Assembly (NCBI GenBank): GCA_014584605.1
Contig: JACTMO010000078.1
Coordinates: 1 to 39,949, forward strand
Direction: 5' to 3'
DNA: 39,949 bases
Source: Bacteroidota bacterium
GTDB taxonomy: Bacteria; Bacteroidota; Bacteroidia; Flavobacteriales_F; PHOS-HE28
Positions within the stretch are counted from its first letter, which is position 1. Each line of letters begins with the position of its first letter. The notes under the pieces are model-generated. The model saw only the letters and a list, made by a program, of their open reading frames with translations. It did no database searches and had not been told where the DNA came from. The translations under genes and the position numbers were made by a program. Positions 24,201 through 32,658 of this stretch are shown here, piece after piece.

Positions 24201-27200
24201 CGCTGGCGGGGTCGTTGTTGCCGAAGGCCGAGGGGGTCACCGGCACCTCGTACTCGTAGTAGTTCTGGTCGAAGTCGTTGCCCAGCCGCACGAACACGGT
24301 CACGTCACCGTACTCCACCGGGTTGCCCGCATCGGAGCTCTCGGCGTGGATGAACATGCGCATCTTCTTGTAGCTGCGGATGTCGAACTGCACGTTGCGG
24401 AAGGCGGCGCGCGCATCCCCATCGCGCAGGTTGCAGGTGCGCAACTGCAGGCTCTGCTCGTTGAGGTTGCGCAGGTTGGCGCTGGCCACGTCCACCTCCT
24501 GCAGGATGCCCGGCGGCACCACGTAGTTGATGGGCACGCGGTTGCCGTTCTCCTCCACGTTCACGGCGGCCACCTCGAAGGTGGTGGGGTCGGGGTCGGT
24601 GCCGATGCCTTCGCCGGGTGTCTCCAGGGAGAAGTTGTACTTGCGCCATTCCCCGCGGATGAACTCCAGGCGCGCGAAGCGCAGCACCGCCTCCTGCGGC
24701 CATCCGTGCATCACCATGCGCATGAACCGGATGCTGCGGAAGTCCTGGATGCCGTTCACCACGCGGTCCGGCTGACGAATGGGCACCTTGAACTGGTACC
24801 AGTACACCTGCTTGCCGCTGATGGGGTGCGTGCCCAGCACCCGATCGGTGACGTAGCCGCTGCCCACCTGCAGTTCGTTGGGTCGCAGGTTCACCCGGTA
24901 CTGGAAGTAGCTCTCGGTCTCGGCCAGGTTCTGGTCCTGGTTGATGTCCTCCGAGGTGGGCAGGGTGGACTGTTGGGTGGGATAGTCCTCCGGGCTGTCC
25001 ACGTCGGTGATGCTGTTGCCCTCGGGCCCGTTGTACGCCTTGTAGCGGAACAGCATGTCGGCCAGGGGGTTGCCGTCGTGATCGTCCCCGCGGAAGAACC
25101 GGTAGTTGTCCGCCGAGGGGTCGGCCTGGATGCGCGCCAGGGCCCCGGGATCGGTCACCACCGTGGCCACGGGCGTCAGGTAGTCCGCCTGGTAGAAGGA
25201 CTGCTCGGTGCGGCCTTCCACGTCGGCCTGCTGGTCGCTCAGGCCGTCGAGGCCCACGTCCTGGTAGCGGTTGCTGTTGCTCTCGGTGATGGCGAAGGCG
25301 TTCACCACGCTCTGGGTGGTGGGCACCACGCCCCAGTTGGTCGCGCCGGTGGTGTAGCTCAGGTCGGTGCCGTCCGGCGGCAGGCCGTTCTCGAAGCCCT
25401 TGCGGCCGTCGCGCAGCACGTCCTCGCTGATGTTGCCCAGGTCGATGTACAGGTCGCCACCGGTGCTGTTCTGGCTGTCCTCGTTGCTGCCGGCACCGGT
25501 GCCCTCGCTGAAGGGGTCCATCATCCAGAACTGGATGGTCTCGATGTTGCTGGCCTCGAAGTCGGTGGTGGTGATGCGGCGCGTGATGCCGGCCCAGTTG
25601 TCGGCCGGGTCGAGCAGGAAGCCGTCCGGTCCCAGGCCGTTGACGGTGTAGTTGTACGGGCCGCGCTCCCGGGGGTAGTAGGCCAGGTCGAGCACCGGGA
25701 TGTTCGCCGGGGCACCCGCCTGGAGCTGGCGGTTGGGGAACACCTCCAGCTCGAGCACCTCGCGCTGCCGGTGGTCGGCCTGCATGTCGCCGGTGATGTT
25801 GGGCGGGGTGAGGTTGGTGTTGCGGAAGAAGAGCGGGTCGATGACGTACCAGGCCAGCTTGGCCCGGCGGAAGCCGGTGCGCAGGTCGTTGATGAGGTCG
25901 CCCTCGTCGAACAGGTCCGGATTGCCCTGCGGGGTGGCGGCGTGGAACCAGAGGCTCTGCTGGCGCAGGTCGATGGTGCTCACACTGCCCTCGAAGTCGT
26001 CGATGTAGCTGGTGCCCGCATTGCCGATGGCCTTGCTGTGGCCGGGGATCAGGTAGGCCGCCTCGGCACTGGCGTTCACCGTGCTGATCTCCTTGGTGGC
26101 GAAGAAGGGCAGCTTGTCCACCAGGTTGGTGATCAGGTTGCTCTCGGTGCGCCAGTTGGCGTCCAGGCCCACGATGGTGTTGCTGATGGGCTCATCGCCC
26201 ACGTTCACCTTCTGGGTCAGCGGCCGCTCGTAGAGGTTCATCACCGTGCCGCCGAGGGTCAGGTCCTTGTTCACCCGGAAGTCGAAGCGGGCGCCGGCGA
26301 GGGTCTTGGTCTGGATGCTGAACAGCGAGTTGCTCTCCAGGCTGATGTTGATCGGGGTGCCGCTCTCCAGGATGCCCTGATTGATGATGCGGACCCGGCC
26401 CAGGTTGTAGTCCACCGTATAGTCCTGGTTCTCCACCAGCCGCACCCCGCCGGCCGTGACCACCACGCTGCCCTGGGGGATGTTGACGGCATTGAGCGAG
26501 ATCACATCGCTGCTGGCGCTGCGGTAGCTGCCCTTGAGCCGGAAGCGGTTGAGCTCGGGCTGGTTCTGCGCCGCGACCTTGGTGCTGTCGTAGAGCACCT
26601 GGAACACCACCTGCTGACGTACGGCCGGCGGCTGCACCGGTGCAAGCGCCTGGTCCAGAGTGGTGCCGAAGGGCTCCAGGACCGGGAAGTAGATGCGCCC
26701 GTTCTGGCTGTTGATGGTCCCGCCCGTACTGGCCGCCCCGTCGATGTAGTCGAACCATCCGTCCGGGTTGGGCGCGTTCTGCGGATCCAGCCGGTCCAGG
26801 CCCACGGCCTGCAGCAGGGGCATCTGGTCGATCGGTGCGCGCGGCACGTAGTTCAGGTCCACCCCGGTGGCGGGGTTGTTGTAGATCAGGTCCAGCCGGA
26901 AATCCTCGCTGTTCACCTGGAAGGCGCCCAGCGTGTACACGTTCTTCATCATCAGGTCCCACAGGGGGATCCGCGGGTTGGTGATGGTGGCCTTCAGCAG
27001 GCGCAGCATCAGCGCGCTGGTGCCCACCGCCCCGTCGGTGCTGAACTCGCCCACCTGGTACGTCTGCCCGTTGTACACGAACTGATAGGCCACGGCCAGC
27101 ACCTCGTCGTTGTTGAGGCTCTGGTTGAGGCTGATGAAGCCCAGGCGGTCGTTCAGGCTGTACTCGTTGGGCAGCAGCAGACGGGCGCTCTCGAGCTTCT

Positions 27201-28527
27201 CGAAGTGGCGCGCCGCCACCAGTCCCAAGGCCTGCAGCGCCTGGCTGGCGTTGGTGAAGCTGCGGATGGCCGCGTTGTTGGCCACCGTCTGGTACAGGGA
27301 GTTCCCGCCCCTGGCCATGTCGTTGTCGGGAAGGCCGCCCGGACCGTCCACCAGGAGGCCGGGGGGAAGGTCGGCGCTCACCTTTCCGGCGGCGATGGCC
27401 GCGGCGTCGGCGTTCTCGCCCAGGTCGGTGAAGGCCACGATGTTGCGCGTCTGTGCAAAGTCGAAACGCGTGTTGGTGACCCACACCTCCACCCGCGTGA
27501 TCTGCACCGGGCTGTTCACCGTGGGCAACGTGCGCAGGCTCTGCTCGTACATGTCGCGGAAGAAGTGGCCCAGGAAGTAGTGCTTGTTGGCCTCGTATTC
27601 GTCCGCCTTGATGTCGAAGTTGGTGGTCTGCGCCCCCCCCTGTGTCTGGATGTTGCGCCGCTGGCCCTTCTCCTGGCTGAAGACGCCCGTGGCCGTGAGG
27701 CGGCCGAACCGCAGTTCGGTCTTGATGCCGAAGAGGCTCTGGCTGCCCTGGATCAACTGGCCCTGCAACGGCAGGCTCACGTTGCCGGCCTCGATCTTCT
27801 GGATGATCTCGTCCTCGTAGCCCGTGTAATCGAGCTTCACCTGGTTCTCGAAATCGAAGGTGGCCTCGGTGTTGTAGCTGGTGTTGATCTTGAGCTTCTC
27901 CCCGATGTTGCCCGTGAGGTTCAGCTGGATCCGCTGGTCGAAGTCGAAGGTGGTGATCCGCCGCTGGTCCACCGGGATCCGCGGGTTCTCCGTCTTGGAG
28001 ATGTTCACCCCGAAGATGATCTCGGCCGAGCCCTGCGGTCGGATGTCGATCGTGTTGCCCCCGAAGATCCGGTCGAAGAGCTCGCCCTTCACGTTGAGCG
28101 AGGGGATCAGCCCCTTGGTGGCCCGCTCGCTCTCGCTGGTGCTCTTGTCCAGCCAATAGGTCTGCATGGCCCGCTCCATGTCGTACTGCAGGTACTCGTC
28201 CAGGGACATGCTCATGGGCGGCCGGTAGTCGAAGGAGCCGCCTACGCTGCTGTTCAGGATGTACTGGCCGGTCTCGGGGTCGTAGATGACCTCGTTCTCG
28301 ATGTTGTCCGGGTCCTGCAGGTCCACCCCGCCCTCGCCCTGTCCCGTGCCGGGATCGCTGGTGATGGGCCACACCAGCTCCACCTCGGGGCTGTCCACGG
28401 CCTGGACCAGGAAGGCGGGCTCGAAGGCGGCCCCAGCGGCAGCGGACCAGGCCAGCCACAGGGCCAGCACCGGCAGCAGGCGCCACACCCTTGCGGTGAG
28501 GAAGGCCGCCGAACGGCCCATGATCAT
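21250..28527 (-). CDS. sprA: T9SS outer-membrane translocon SprA
   Basis: SprA is the giant outer-membrane beta-barrel through which type IX secretion cargo crosses. The 2425-aa length is that of known SprA proteins. A signal peptide lies at the N-terminus (hydrophobic about 17-32, AGA-AFEP). Family segments include DYRPPMSMSLDEYLQYDMERAMQTYW, LKINTSYNTEATFDFENQVKLDYTGYEDEI, SIQTKTLAGARFDFRVNKDLTLG, SYIDDFEGSVSTIDLR, and a C-terminal strand ending LRFTLTQ. A Lys/Glu/Gly-rich insertion of about 28 residues (near 1936-1963) is odd. ATG 28527 is used; an alternative GTG at 28545 overlaps the ruvA stop as GTGA. It lies downstream of ruvA and upstream of gcvH. Cargo encoded in this window probably depends on it. 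Confidence 0.95.
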   Translation of the reverse strand: MIMGRSAAFLTARVWRLLPVLALWLAWSAAAGAAFEPAFLVQAVDSPEVELVWPITSDPGTGQGEGGVDLQDPDNIENEVIYDPETGQYILNSSVGGSFDYRPPMSMSLDEYLQYDMERAMQTYWLDKSTSESERATKGLIPSLNVKGELFDRIFGGNTIDIRPQGSAEIIFGVNISKTENPRIPVDQRRITTFDFDQRIQLNLTGNIGEKLKINTSYNTEATFDFENQVKLDYTGYEDEIIQKIEAGNVSLPLQGQLIQGSQSLFGIKTELRFGRLTATGVFSQEKGQRRNIQTQGGAQTTNFDIKADEYEANKHYFLGHFFRDMYEQSLRTLPTVNSPVQITRVEVWVTNTRFDFAQTRNIVAFTDLGENADAAAIAAGKVSADLPPGLLVDGPGGLPDNDMARGGNSLYQTVANNAAIRSFTNASQALQALGLVAARHFEKLESARLLLPNEYSLNDRLGFISLNQSLNNDEVLAVAYQFVYNGQTYQVGEFSTDGAVGTSALMLRLLKATITNPRIPLWDLMMKNVYTLGAFQVNSEDFRLDLIYNNPATGVDLNYVPRAPIDQMPLLQAVGLDRLDPQNAPNPDGWFDYIDGAASTGGTINSQNGRIYFPVLEPFGTTLDQALAPVQPPAVRQQVVFQVLYDSTKVAAQNQPELNRFRLKGSYRSASSDVISLNAVNIPQGSVVVTAGGVRLVENQDYTVDYNLGRVRIINQGILESGTPINISLESNSLFSIQTKTLAGARFDFRVNKDLTLGGTVMNLYERPLTQKVNVGDEPISNTIVGLDANWRTESNLITNLVDKLPFFATKEISTVNASAEAAYLIPGHSKAIGNAGTSYIDDFEGSVSTIDLRQQSLWFHAATPQGNPDLFDEGDLINDLRTGFRRAKLAWYVIDPLFFRNTNLTPPNITGDMQADHRQREVLELEVFPNRQLQAGAPANIPVLDLAYYPRERGPYNYTVNGLGPDGFLLDPADNWAGITRRITTTDFEASNIETIQFWMMDPFSEGTGAGSNEDSQNSTGGDLYIDLGNISEDVLRDGRKGFENGLPPDGTDLSYTTGATNWGVVPTTQSVVNAFAITESNSNRYQDVGLDGLSDQQADVEGRTEQSFYQADYLTPVATVVTDPGALARIQADPSADNYRFFRGDDHDGNPLADMLFRYKAYNGPEGNSITDVDSPEDYPTQQSTLPTSEDINQDQNLAETESYFQYRVNLRPNELQVGSGYVTDRVLGTHPISGKQVYWYQFKVPIRQPDRVVNGIQDFRSIRFMRMVMHGWPQEAVLRFARLEFIRGEWRKYNFSLETPGEGIGTDPDPTTFEVAAVNVEENGNRVPINYVVPPGILQEVDVASANLRNLNEQSLQLRTCNLRDGDARAAFRNVQFDIRSYKKMRMFIHAESSDAGNPVEYGDVTVFVRLGNDFDQNYYEYEVPVTPSAFGNNDPASVWPEANNMEIEFAQLNDVKIDRNREGFPTNQRYIRFVGDRRITVKGNPNLSQMRTVMIGIRNPKKDGVEANTWAVDDGLSKCVEVWVNELRLTDFDQHGGWAAIGRINTTLADLGNLSVAGNYSTPYWGSIDKRVSERQRETKYGVDLAANLEMGKFLPEESGVKVPVFVGYSEQVSNPQYDPLNPDIEWDDATRNLTPEERKERLKQVRTYTRRRSINLTNVRKDREGGKKEHFWDVENLSLTYSYADQEYHDVSTEFDNTVTHRGAIAYVHNPRAREVKPFANISLINKSKWLKLFKEFNFNLGFKQLSLRSSIDRGYNERLIRANPDIASLPPRPTYNKNFNWNSQYGFRYEITRSLKVDFSANNNAILGEPPGRVDPKVKGEYEVWKDSVLTSLSEWGETTGYDHTVNVTYALPFDKLPLTDWITSNAAYAAGYQWDRAPFSQDTLGAVIQNSQNVSINGQLNFVSLYNKWKYLKKVNDRGRTNNRSQSRKAKPGDKPKEEEEQDKEKGKGKDKEGGEGGFKPLDALARLLMSVRNGNITYSQTSGLLLPGYARKTNVVGMDDFTAPGIGFVLGQQNHDLSDAVVRDYASYAAGQGWLVQTPSIFTPHTQTRTENINARLSIEPFKAMRIELSANRVYSENRSSFFRWNDTLGTYVNDSPREFGNFSVSTITWGTAFSVDDDNFVSPVFQQLLDNRAIISARLGQEREGSVFVPDSGYFSGYGPTNQDVVIPAFIAAYTGRGADKVNTNPFRMMPLPNWDVTYDGLSRTAPFSKWFRTFTLKHSYRSTFSIGSYQTNLLFQEGGAELDAAFNYIPERQIGTVNITEVMRPLAGADMTLQNSLLAKFEYNRDRNLSLSISNYQVTEVRGKEYVFGTGYRFKNVKFPFTIGGNRPKSDLNLRVDVSLRQNNTVIRKMQEGQNQVTAGQNITSIKASADYVISQRLNVRLFYERVVNKPVISTSFPSSNSNFGLSLRFTLTQ

Positions 28528-28541
28528 GCGCACGGACCGCT

Positions 28542-29144
28542 TCACAGGTTCTTCAGGGTCAACTTGATCAACTCCTCCAAGGGCGGTGGTCCATCCGCAT
28601 GTTCCTTGAGCACGCCCTGCAGCGCGCGCTCGGCCTTCACCCGGTCCAGCCCCAGGGAGACCAAGGCCGATAACGCCTCGGCCCGCAGCGTATTGCCCGT
28701 TGCAGGGCCCGGGACGAAGGGGGCTCCGGCCAGTTGCGGCCCCAGCTCGGCCAGGATGCGCTGGGCCAGCTTGGGACCGATCCCCTTGATGCCGCGCAGC
28801 ACATTCTCGTCCCCGGCCACGATGGCGCTGCGCAGGTCCTCGGTACGCCGCGCGCCCAGGATCGCCAGGCCCAGGGTGGTGCTCACCCCCTGCACGGTGA
28901 TCAGCTGCCGGAACAGGGCCCGGTCCTGGGCATGGACGAACCCGAAGAGCCGGTGCTCGCTCTGGCCGCTGCGCACGTCCACGCTCACCGCGTAATGCAC
29001 GGGCACACGCACCTGGCGGCCCTCGGCGGGCAGCTGCTCGTAGGCCGATCCAGGCAGCAGCACCAGGTAGCCCACGCCATGGCACTCCACCACGGCATGG
29101 CCGGGCGCCTTCTCCAAAAGGGTTCCGCTCAGGCTCTCGATCAT
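28542..29144 (-). CDS. ruvA: Holliday junction helicase subunit RuvA
   Basis: RuvA binds four-way junctions and loads the RuvB motor for branch migration. The 200-aa protein has the N-terminal OB-fold (MIESLSGTLLEK, GVGYLVLLP), two helix-hairpin-helix motifs in the middle (LITVQGVSTTLGLAIL near 81-96 and IKGIGPKLAQRIL near 119-131) and a C-terminal domain III with ALSALVSLGLDRVKAERAL (about 158-176) that contacts RuvB. Length is normal. RuvB is encoded 9.5 kb away at 38616. The ruvA stop overlaps a possible GTG start of sprA, so the two genes may be translationally coupled. Confidence 0.96.
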   Translation of the reverse strand: MIESLSGTLLEKAPGHAVVECHGVGYLVLLPGSAYEQLPAEGRQVRVPVHYAVSVDVRSGQSEHRLFGFVHAQDRALFRQLITVQGVSTTLGLAILGARRTEDLRSAIVAGDENVLRGIKGIGPKLAQRILAELGPQLAGAPFVPGPATGNTLRAEALSALVSLGLDRVKAERALQGVLKEHADGPPPLEELIKLTLKNL

Positions 29145-29263
29145 CGATCGCCCGGAATGGGTTCTGCTCGCATGTTCCGGGGTAGGGGTCCTGCTATGCA
29201 GCGCGGTTTGCGGAAGCGCGAATGTAGGAGCTTCCCCCGATCCGGGACCTGCCCGGTCACCGC

Positions 29264-29271
29264 TTCCTTTG
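29264..29271 (+). promoter_or_regulatory. -7-like box of the sirtuin gene, leaderless geometry
   Basis: TTCCTTTG (one mismatch to TAnnTTTG) ends exactly 4 nt before the ATG at 29276. The same TTCCTTTG octamer is found upstream of the usp gene. Confidence 0.45.
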
Positions 29272-29275
29272 CGCC

Positions 29276-29968
29276 ATGGACCGGGAACGGATCGTGGTGC
29301 TGACCGGCGCCGGGGTCAGCGCCGAGAGCGGCCTGCGCACCTTCCGCGACGGCGACGGGCTGTGGGAGCAGCACCGCGTGGAGGATGTGGCCACGCCCGA
29401 GGCCTGGGAACGGGACCCGGCCTTGGTGCTGCGGTTCTACGACCAGCGCCGCGCCCAGGTCCTTGCCGCCGCCCCGAACGCCGCCCATCGGGCCATCGCC
29501 AGCCTTGAAAAGGCCCACGACGTTCATGTGGTGACCCAGAACATCGACGACCTGCACGAGCGCGCCGGCAGCACCCGGGTGATGCACCTGCACGGGGAGA
29601 TCCTGCTGGCACGCAGCACCGCCGACCCCCGGTTCATCACCCCGGTGAACGGCCCGACCCTCCGACCCGGGGACCTTTGCCCGCTGGGATCCCAATTACG
29701 GCCCCACATCGTGTGGTTCGGCGAAGCCGTGCCCCTGATCGTGGAGGCCGCTGACCTGGTGCTCGGCGCCGACCGCCTGGTGATCGTGGGCACCAGCCTG
29801 CAGGTGTACCCTGCGGCGGGACTGGTGCATCACCTGCCGCCCGGCCGCCCCGTGCATCTCATCGACCCTTCCGACGTGCCCCTGCGCGCCCCGCAGGTGG
29901 AGCACATCAAGCAGAAGGCCAGCATCGGCATGCCGATGCTGGCCTCCCGGCTGTTGGCGTGCGCTTAA
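29276..29968 (+). CDS. cobB: NAD-dependent protein deacylase (sirtuin, class III)
   Basis: This 230-aa sirtuin removes acyl groups from lysines using NAD+. It has the NAD motif GAGVSAESGLRTFRD (11-25), TQNIDDLHERAGS (87-99) and the catalytic His106 in LHGE, and ends with a VGTSLQVYPAAGL nucleotide-pocket segment. Tyr55 and Arg58 in FYDQRR are the pair that marks class III desuccinylases/demalonylases. The four zinc-binding cysteines of the classical finger are absent: only one Cys remains, in GDLCPLGSQLRP. Its stop codon overlaps that of the convergent gene in the shared bases TTAA (29965-29968). Confidence 0.93.
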   Translation: MDRERIVVLTGAGVSAESGLRTFRDGDGLWEQHRVEDVATPEAWERDPALVLRFYDQRRAQVLAAAPNAAHRAIASLEKAHDVHVVTQNIDDLHERAGSTRVMHLHGEILLARSTADPRFITPVNGPTLRPGDLCPLGSQLRPHIVWFGEAVPLIVEAADLVLGADRLVIVGTSLQVYPAAGLVHHLPPGRPVHLIDPSDVPLRAPQVEHIKQKASIGMPMLASRLLACA

Positions 29969-30714
29969 CGCCCCGCCACGACAAAGCGGATGCTCGTGGA
30001 GGCGCTGCCGCTGCGCTCCAGGGAGGCGAAGTACAGGCCGGGCGCCAGCTGGGCGGCGGGCACCGTGATCCGGGTGCTGGCGCCACGCACCGGTACGCGC
30101 ATCACCTGCTCACCCACCATGTTGTGCACCACCACCTGCGCATCGCCCGCCTCACCGGTCAGGTCCAGGCGCAACTGCACATCCTGCCCCACGGCCGGGT
30201 TCGGCCACGCGCTGAAACGCTCCACCGCCACCTCGGGCACGCTCACGGCCGTCACCTGGTAACGGATGTCGCACCAGACCGAGTCCGTGGGCTCGGCCAC
30301 GTCGTACCACACGAAGCGGTACGTGCTGGACCCGTTGGCACCGTAAGGGCTGTGGTAGGCGTGGAAGTTGGTGACCTCCACCCCCGGCTGGCACTGGATG
30401 GCGTGCTGGGCCTGGGCGGCCCATACCGGCATGGCCCCGGCCGGTTGCGGCGCGTAGCACACGCCCCAGCAGAAATAGTTCTCGGTGTTGGGCACCACCG
30501 AGAGCTCGTAGCGGCGCACGTTCAAGGTCTTGTTCCCCGTACCGTTGAGCGTCAGGTGGACATCCACCTCCTGGCTCGGCGTGGCGTTGTCGCCCCAATG
30601 TTCGATCACCTGGCCGTTCACCAAATTGCCCCATTCATCGCGCAGTTCGGCCAACTGGGCTTGTGCTGCCGCGACCAGGGAGAGCAGGGAGAGGGAGAGG
30701 AAGGTTCTTTTCAT
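29965..30714 (-). CDS. T9SS-exported secreted protein of unknown function
   Basis: This 249-aa protein has a signal peptide (AQA-Q20), a middle domain (about 25-150) with Trp/Tyr/Cys-rich strands (NYFCWGVCYAP, YRFVWYDVAEPTDSVWCDIRY) and a T9SS type A sorting domain (about 165-249: AWPNPAVGQDVQLRL, LAPGLYFASLERSG, FVVAGR). The middle domain is not assigned to a family; its small size suggests a binding or structural surface protein. The start is set by the signal peptide. A TAGCTTTG promoter box lies about 41 nt upstream. It is divergent from another T9SS gene at 30961. Confidence 0.85.
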   Translation of the reverse strand: MKRTFLSLSLLSLVAAAQAQLAELRDEWGNLVNGQVIEHWGDNATPSQEVDVHLTLNGTGNKTLNVRRYELSVVPNTENYFCWGVCYAPQPAGAMPVWAAQAQHAIQCQPGVEVTNFHAYHSPYGANGSSTYRFVWYDVAEPTDSVWCDIRYQVTAVSVPEVAVERFSAWPNPAVGQDVQLRLDLTGEAGDAQVVVHNMVGEQVMRVPVRGASTRITVPAAQLAPGLYFASLERSGSASTSIRFVVAGR

Positions 30715-30755
30715 GGTCGTTCCGGGTTGGTCACATGCACTATGGACCTCGGCCA

Positions 30756-30763
30756 CAAAGCTA
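30756..30763 (-). promoter_or_regulatory. Promoter -7 box of the 30714 T9SS gene
   Basis: TAGCTTTG on the minus strand is an exact TAnnTTTG match, 41 nt before the ATG. A GTTC sits where the -33 TTG would be expected. Confidence 0.5.
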
Positions 30764-30853
30764 CTCCCCAGGGTCGCGTCCTGAACCGGTGAACGCCTCC
30801 TTGAACAGGCCACGGCCACCGCGTAGGATCCCAAGCTGAACCCTACAACCCCC

Positions 30854-30883
30854 TTGGACGGCCGTACGGGCCACCTACTTTTG
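30854..30883 (+). promoter_or_regulatory. Complete Bacteroidota promoter of the 30961 T9SS gene
   Basis: TTG (30854-30856), a 19-nt spacer and TACTTTTG (30876-30883) match the Bacteroidota -33/-7 architecture very well. The leader would be about 70 nt. The spacer contains the perfect 8-bp palindrome CCGTACGG (30862-30869), a possible operator. Confidence 0.65.
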
Positions 30884-30960
30884 GCCGACGCTGAAGGTTC
30901 GCCCCGCTGGATCGGCTGGCGGACCAGAGGCTCCACGTACCCGAACCCAAAACCCCATCC

Positions 30961-32643
30961 ATGAAGAAGGCCCTACTCCTTTCCACCTTCGCGGCCCTGG
31001 CCTCGCTCCAGGGTTTCGCCCAGTGCCCGCCGGGCGAGACGGAGGTCACCATGTCCGTTTCCACCGATGCCTATGGCTCGGAGACCACCTGGGAGATCAC
31101 CGGCCCGGGCGGCAGCCCGGTGTACGCCTCCGGCGGTCCGTACAGCAACCAGGGCAGCGCCGGCGCCTACCCCCAGACCCCGGCGACGTTCTGCGTTCCC
31201 GACGGTTCGATCATCGTCATCACCGTGGAGGACAGCTACGGTGACGGCATGTGCTGCAACTACGGCAACGGCGGCTGGGCCGTGAACATCGGCGGCAACG
31301 ACGTGGCCACCGGCGGGTCCTTCGGCAGCTCCGAAACGGCCACGGTGGTGCTGGGCACCGACCTGGGGGTCAACAGCCTGAACATCCCCGCCGTGGTGCC
31401 CCAGGGCAACCTCTCCGTCACGGGTGAGGTGGTGAACTCGGGCCTGACCCCGATCACGGGATTCACCCTGGAGTACGCCGTGGACGGCGGCACCCCGGTG
31501 AGCCAGAACTTCAGCAACACCGTCCAGCCCGGCGCGGCCTACACCTACACCTTCAGCACCCCGTGGAACGCCACGGTGGGCGGCCACTCGGTCGTGGTCA
31601 CCCTCTCGGGCGTGGGCGGTGATGCCTATGCGGCCAACAACAGCCTGACCCAGGCTGTGGGCGTGGCCACCCAGAGCGTGACGCGCACGGCCCTCGTCGA
31701 GGAGTTCACCTCCAGCACCTGCGCCCCCTGCGCCAGCTTCAACAGCAACTTCGACCCCCTGCTGAACAGCCTGAACACCAACGTGGGCACCTCCAACTTC
31801 GCGGCGGTGAAGTACCAGATGAACTGGCCGAGCCCGGGCAACGACCCCAGCTACAACCCCGACGGCAACTCGCGCCGCGGCTACTACGGCGTCACGGGCA
31901 TCCCCGACCCCTACCTGGACGGCGCCCCCACCAACGGCACCAACGCCGCGTTGACCGCCGCCCAGGCCAACCCGGCCTACGTGAACGTGGACCTCACCTA
32001 CACGCTCACCGGCTTTGACCTCACGGCCAACGTGGCGGTGACATCCTACGCCGACTTCGCCGGCAGCTACAAGCTGCACATCGTGGCCACCGAGGACTTC
32101 TACAGCTACCCGGCCAGCACCACCAGCCAGGACGAGTTCCACTTCGCCATGCGCAAGATGATGCCCAACGCGCAGGGAACGACCGTCACCCTCACCTCCG
32201 GCAACACACAGAACTATTCCCAGACCTACACCTTCAACGAAGGTGGTCCCGCCCAGGGCAACTACAACCTGTGGGGCACCCTGGACGGCGTGTCGCTCGT
32301 GGCCTTCGTGCAGAACAACACGACCAAGGAGGTGCTCAACGCCGACTTTGTGAACGTGACGGCCACCGGCGTGGAGGAGAACCTGCTGGACCGCAGCCTG
32401 CGCGTGTTCCCCAACCCCAGCAACGGTCTGGTGAACGTGGTGTTCGACCTGCCCGCCGGCGAAACGGCCACCCTGGAGGTGACCAACGTGCTGGGCGAGG
32501 TGGTGTACAGCGCCACGCGCAACGTGGGCGCCGGTGCCCAGCGCGAGCTGGTGGACCTCGGCAGCCTCAACAACGGCATTTACTACATGACCATCACCGC
32601 AGGCGACCTGAAGAGCACCCGCAAGGTGACCCTGAACAAGTAA
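30961..32643 (+). CDS. T9SS-exported Omp28-like protein with a CxxC site
   Basis: This 560-aa protein has a signal peptide (GFA-Q21), an N-terminal domain with a Cys/Asp-rich DSYGDGMCCNYGNG motif (about 91-104), a CARDB-like segment (about 135-235, NSGLTPITGFTLEYAVDGG) and a thioredoxin-like region of the Omp28 type. The last opens LVEEFTSSTCAPCASF with Cys254 and Cys257. The tail is a T9SS type A sorting domain (about 480-560, RVFPNPSNGLVNVVF, LNNGIYYMTITAGD). The pattern suggests a surface-exposed thiol protein. It is first in a cluster with a TlpA-like thioredoxin, a DUF6029 barrel and an Omp28-like lipoprotein. It has its own strong promoter. Confidence 0.85.
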   Translation: MKKALLLSTFAALASLQGFAQCPPGETEVTMSVSTDAYGSETTWEITGPGGSPVYASGGPYSNQGSAGAYPQTPATFCVPDGSIIVITVEDSYGDGMCCNYGNGGWAVNIGGNDVATGGSFGSSETATVVLGTDLGVNSLNIPAVVPQGNLSVTGEVVNSGLTPITGFTLEYAVDGGTPVSQNFSNTVQPGAAYTYTFSTPWNATVGGHSVVVTLSGVGGDAYAANNSLTQAVGVATQSVTRTALVEEFTSSTCAPCASFNSNFDPLLNSLNTNVGTSNFAAVKYQMNWPSPGNDPSYNPDGNSRRGYYGVTGIPDPYLDGAPTNGTNAALTAAQANPAYVNVDLTYTLTGFDLTANVAVTSYADFAGSYKLHIVATEDFYSYPASTTSQDEFHFAMRKMMPNAQGTTVTLTSGNTQNYSQTYTFNEGGPAQGNYNLWGTLDGVSLVAFVQNNTTKEVLNADFVNVTATGVEENLLDRSLRVFPNPSNGLVNVVFDLPAGETATLEVTNVLGEVVYSATRNVGAGAQRELVDLGSLNNGIYYMTITAGDLKSTRKVTLNK

Positions 32644-32658
32644 GCTGAGCGGTGTTCC

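Noticed and set aside
21841..28995. A 7.1-kb open reading frame on the plus strand opposite sprA
   Set aside because: It is antisense to a well-conserved gene. Its translation is rich in Val, His, Gly and Ala without domain patterns, as expected when high-GC codons are read in the complementary frame.
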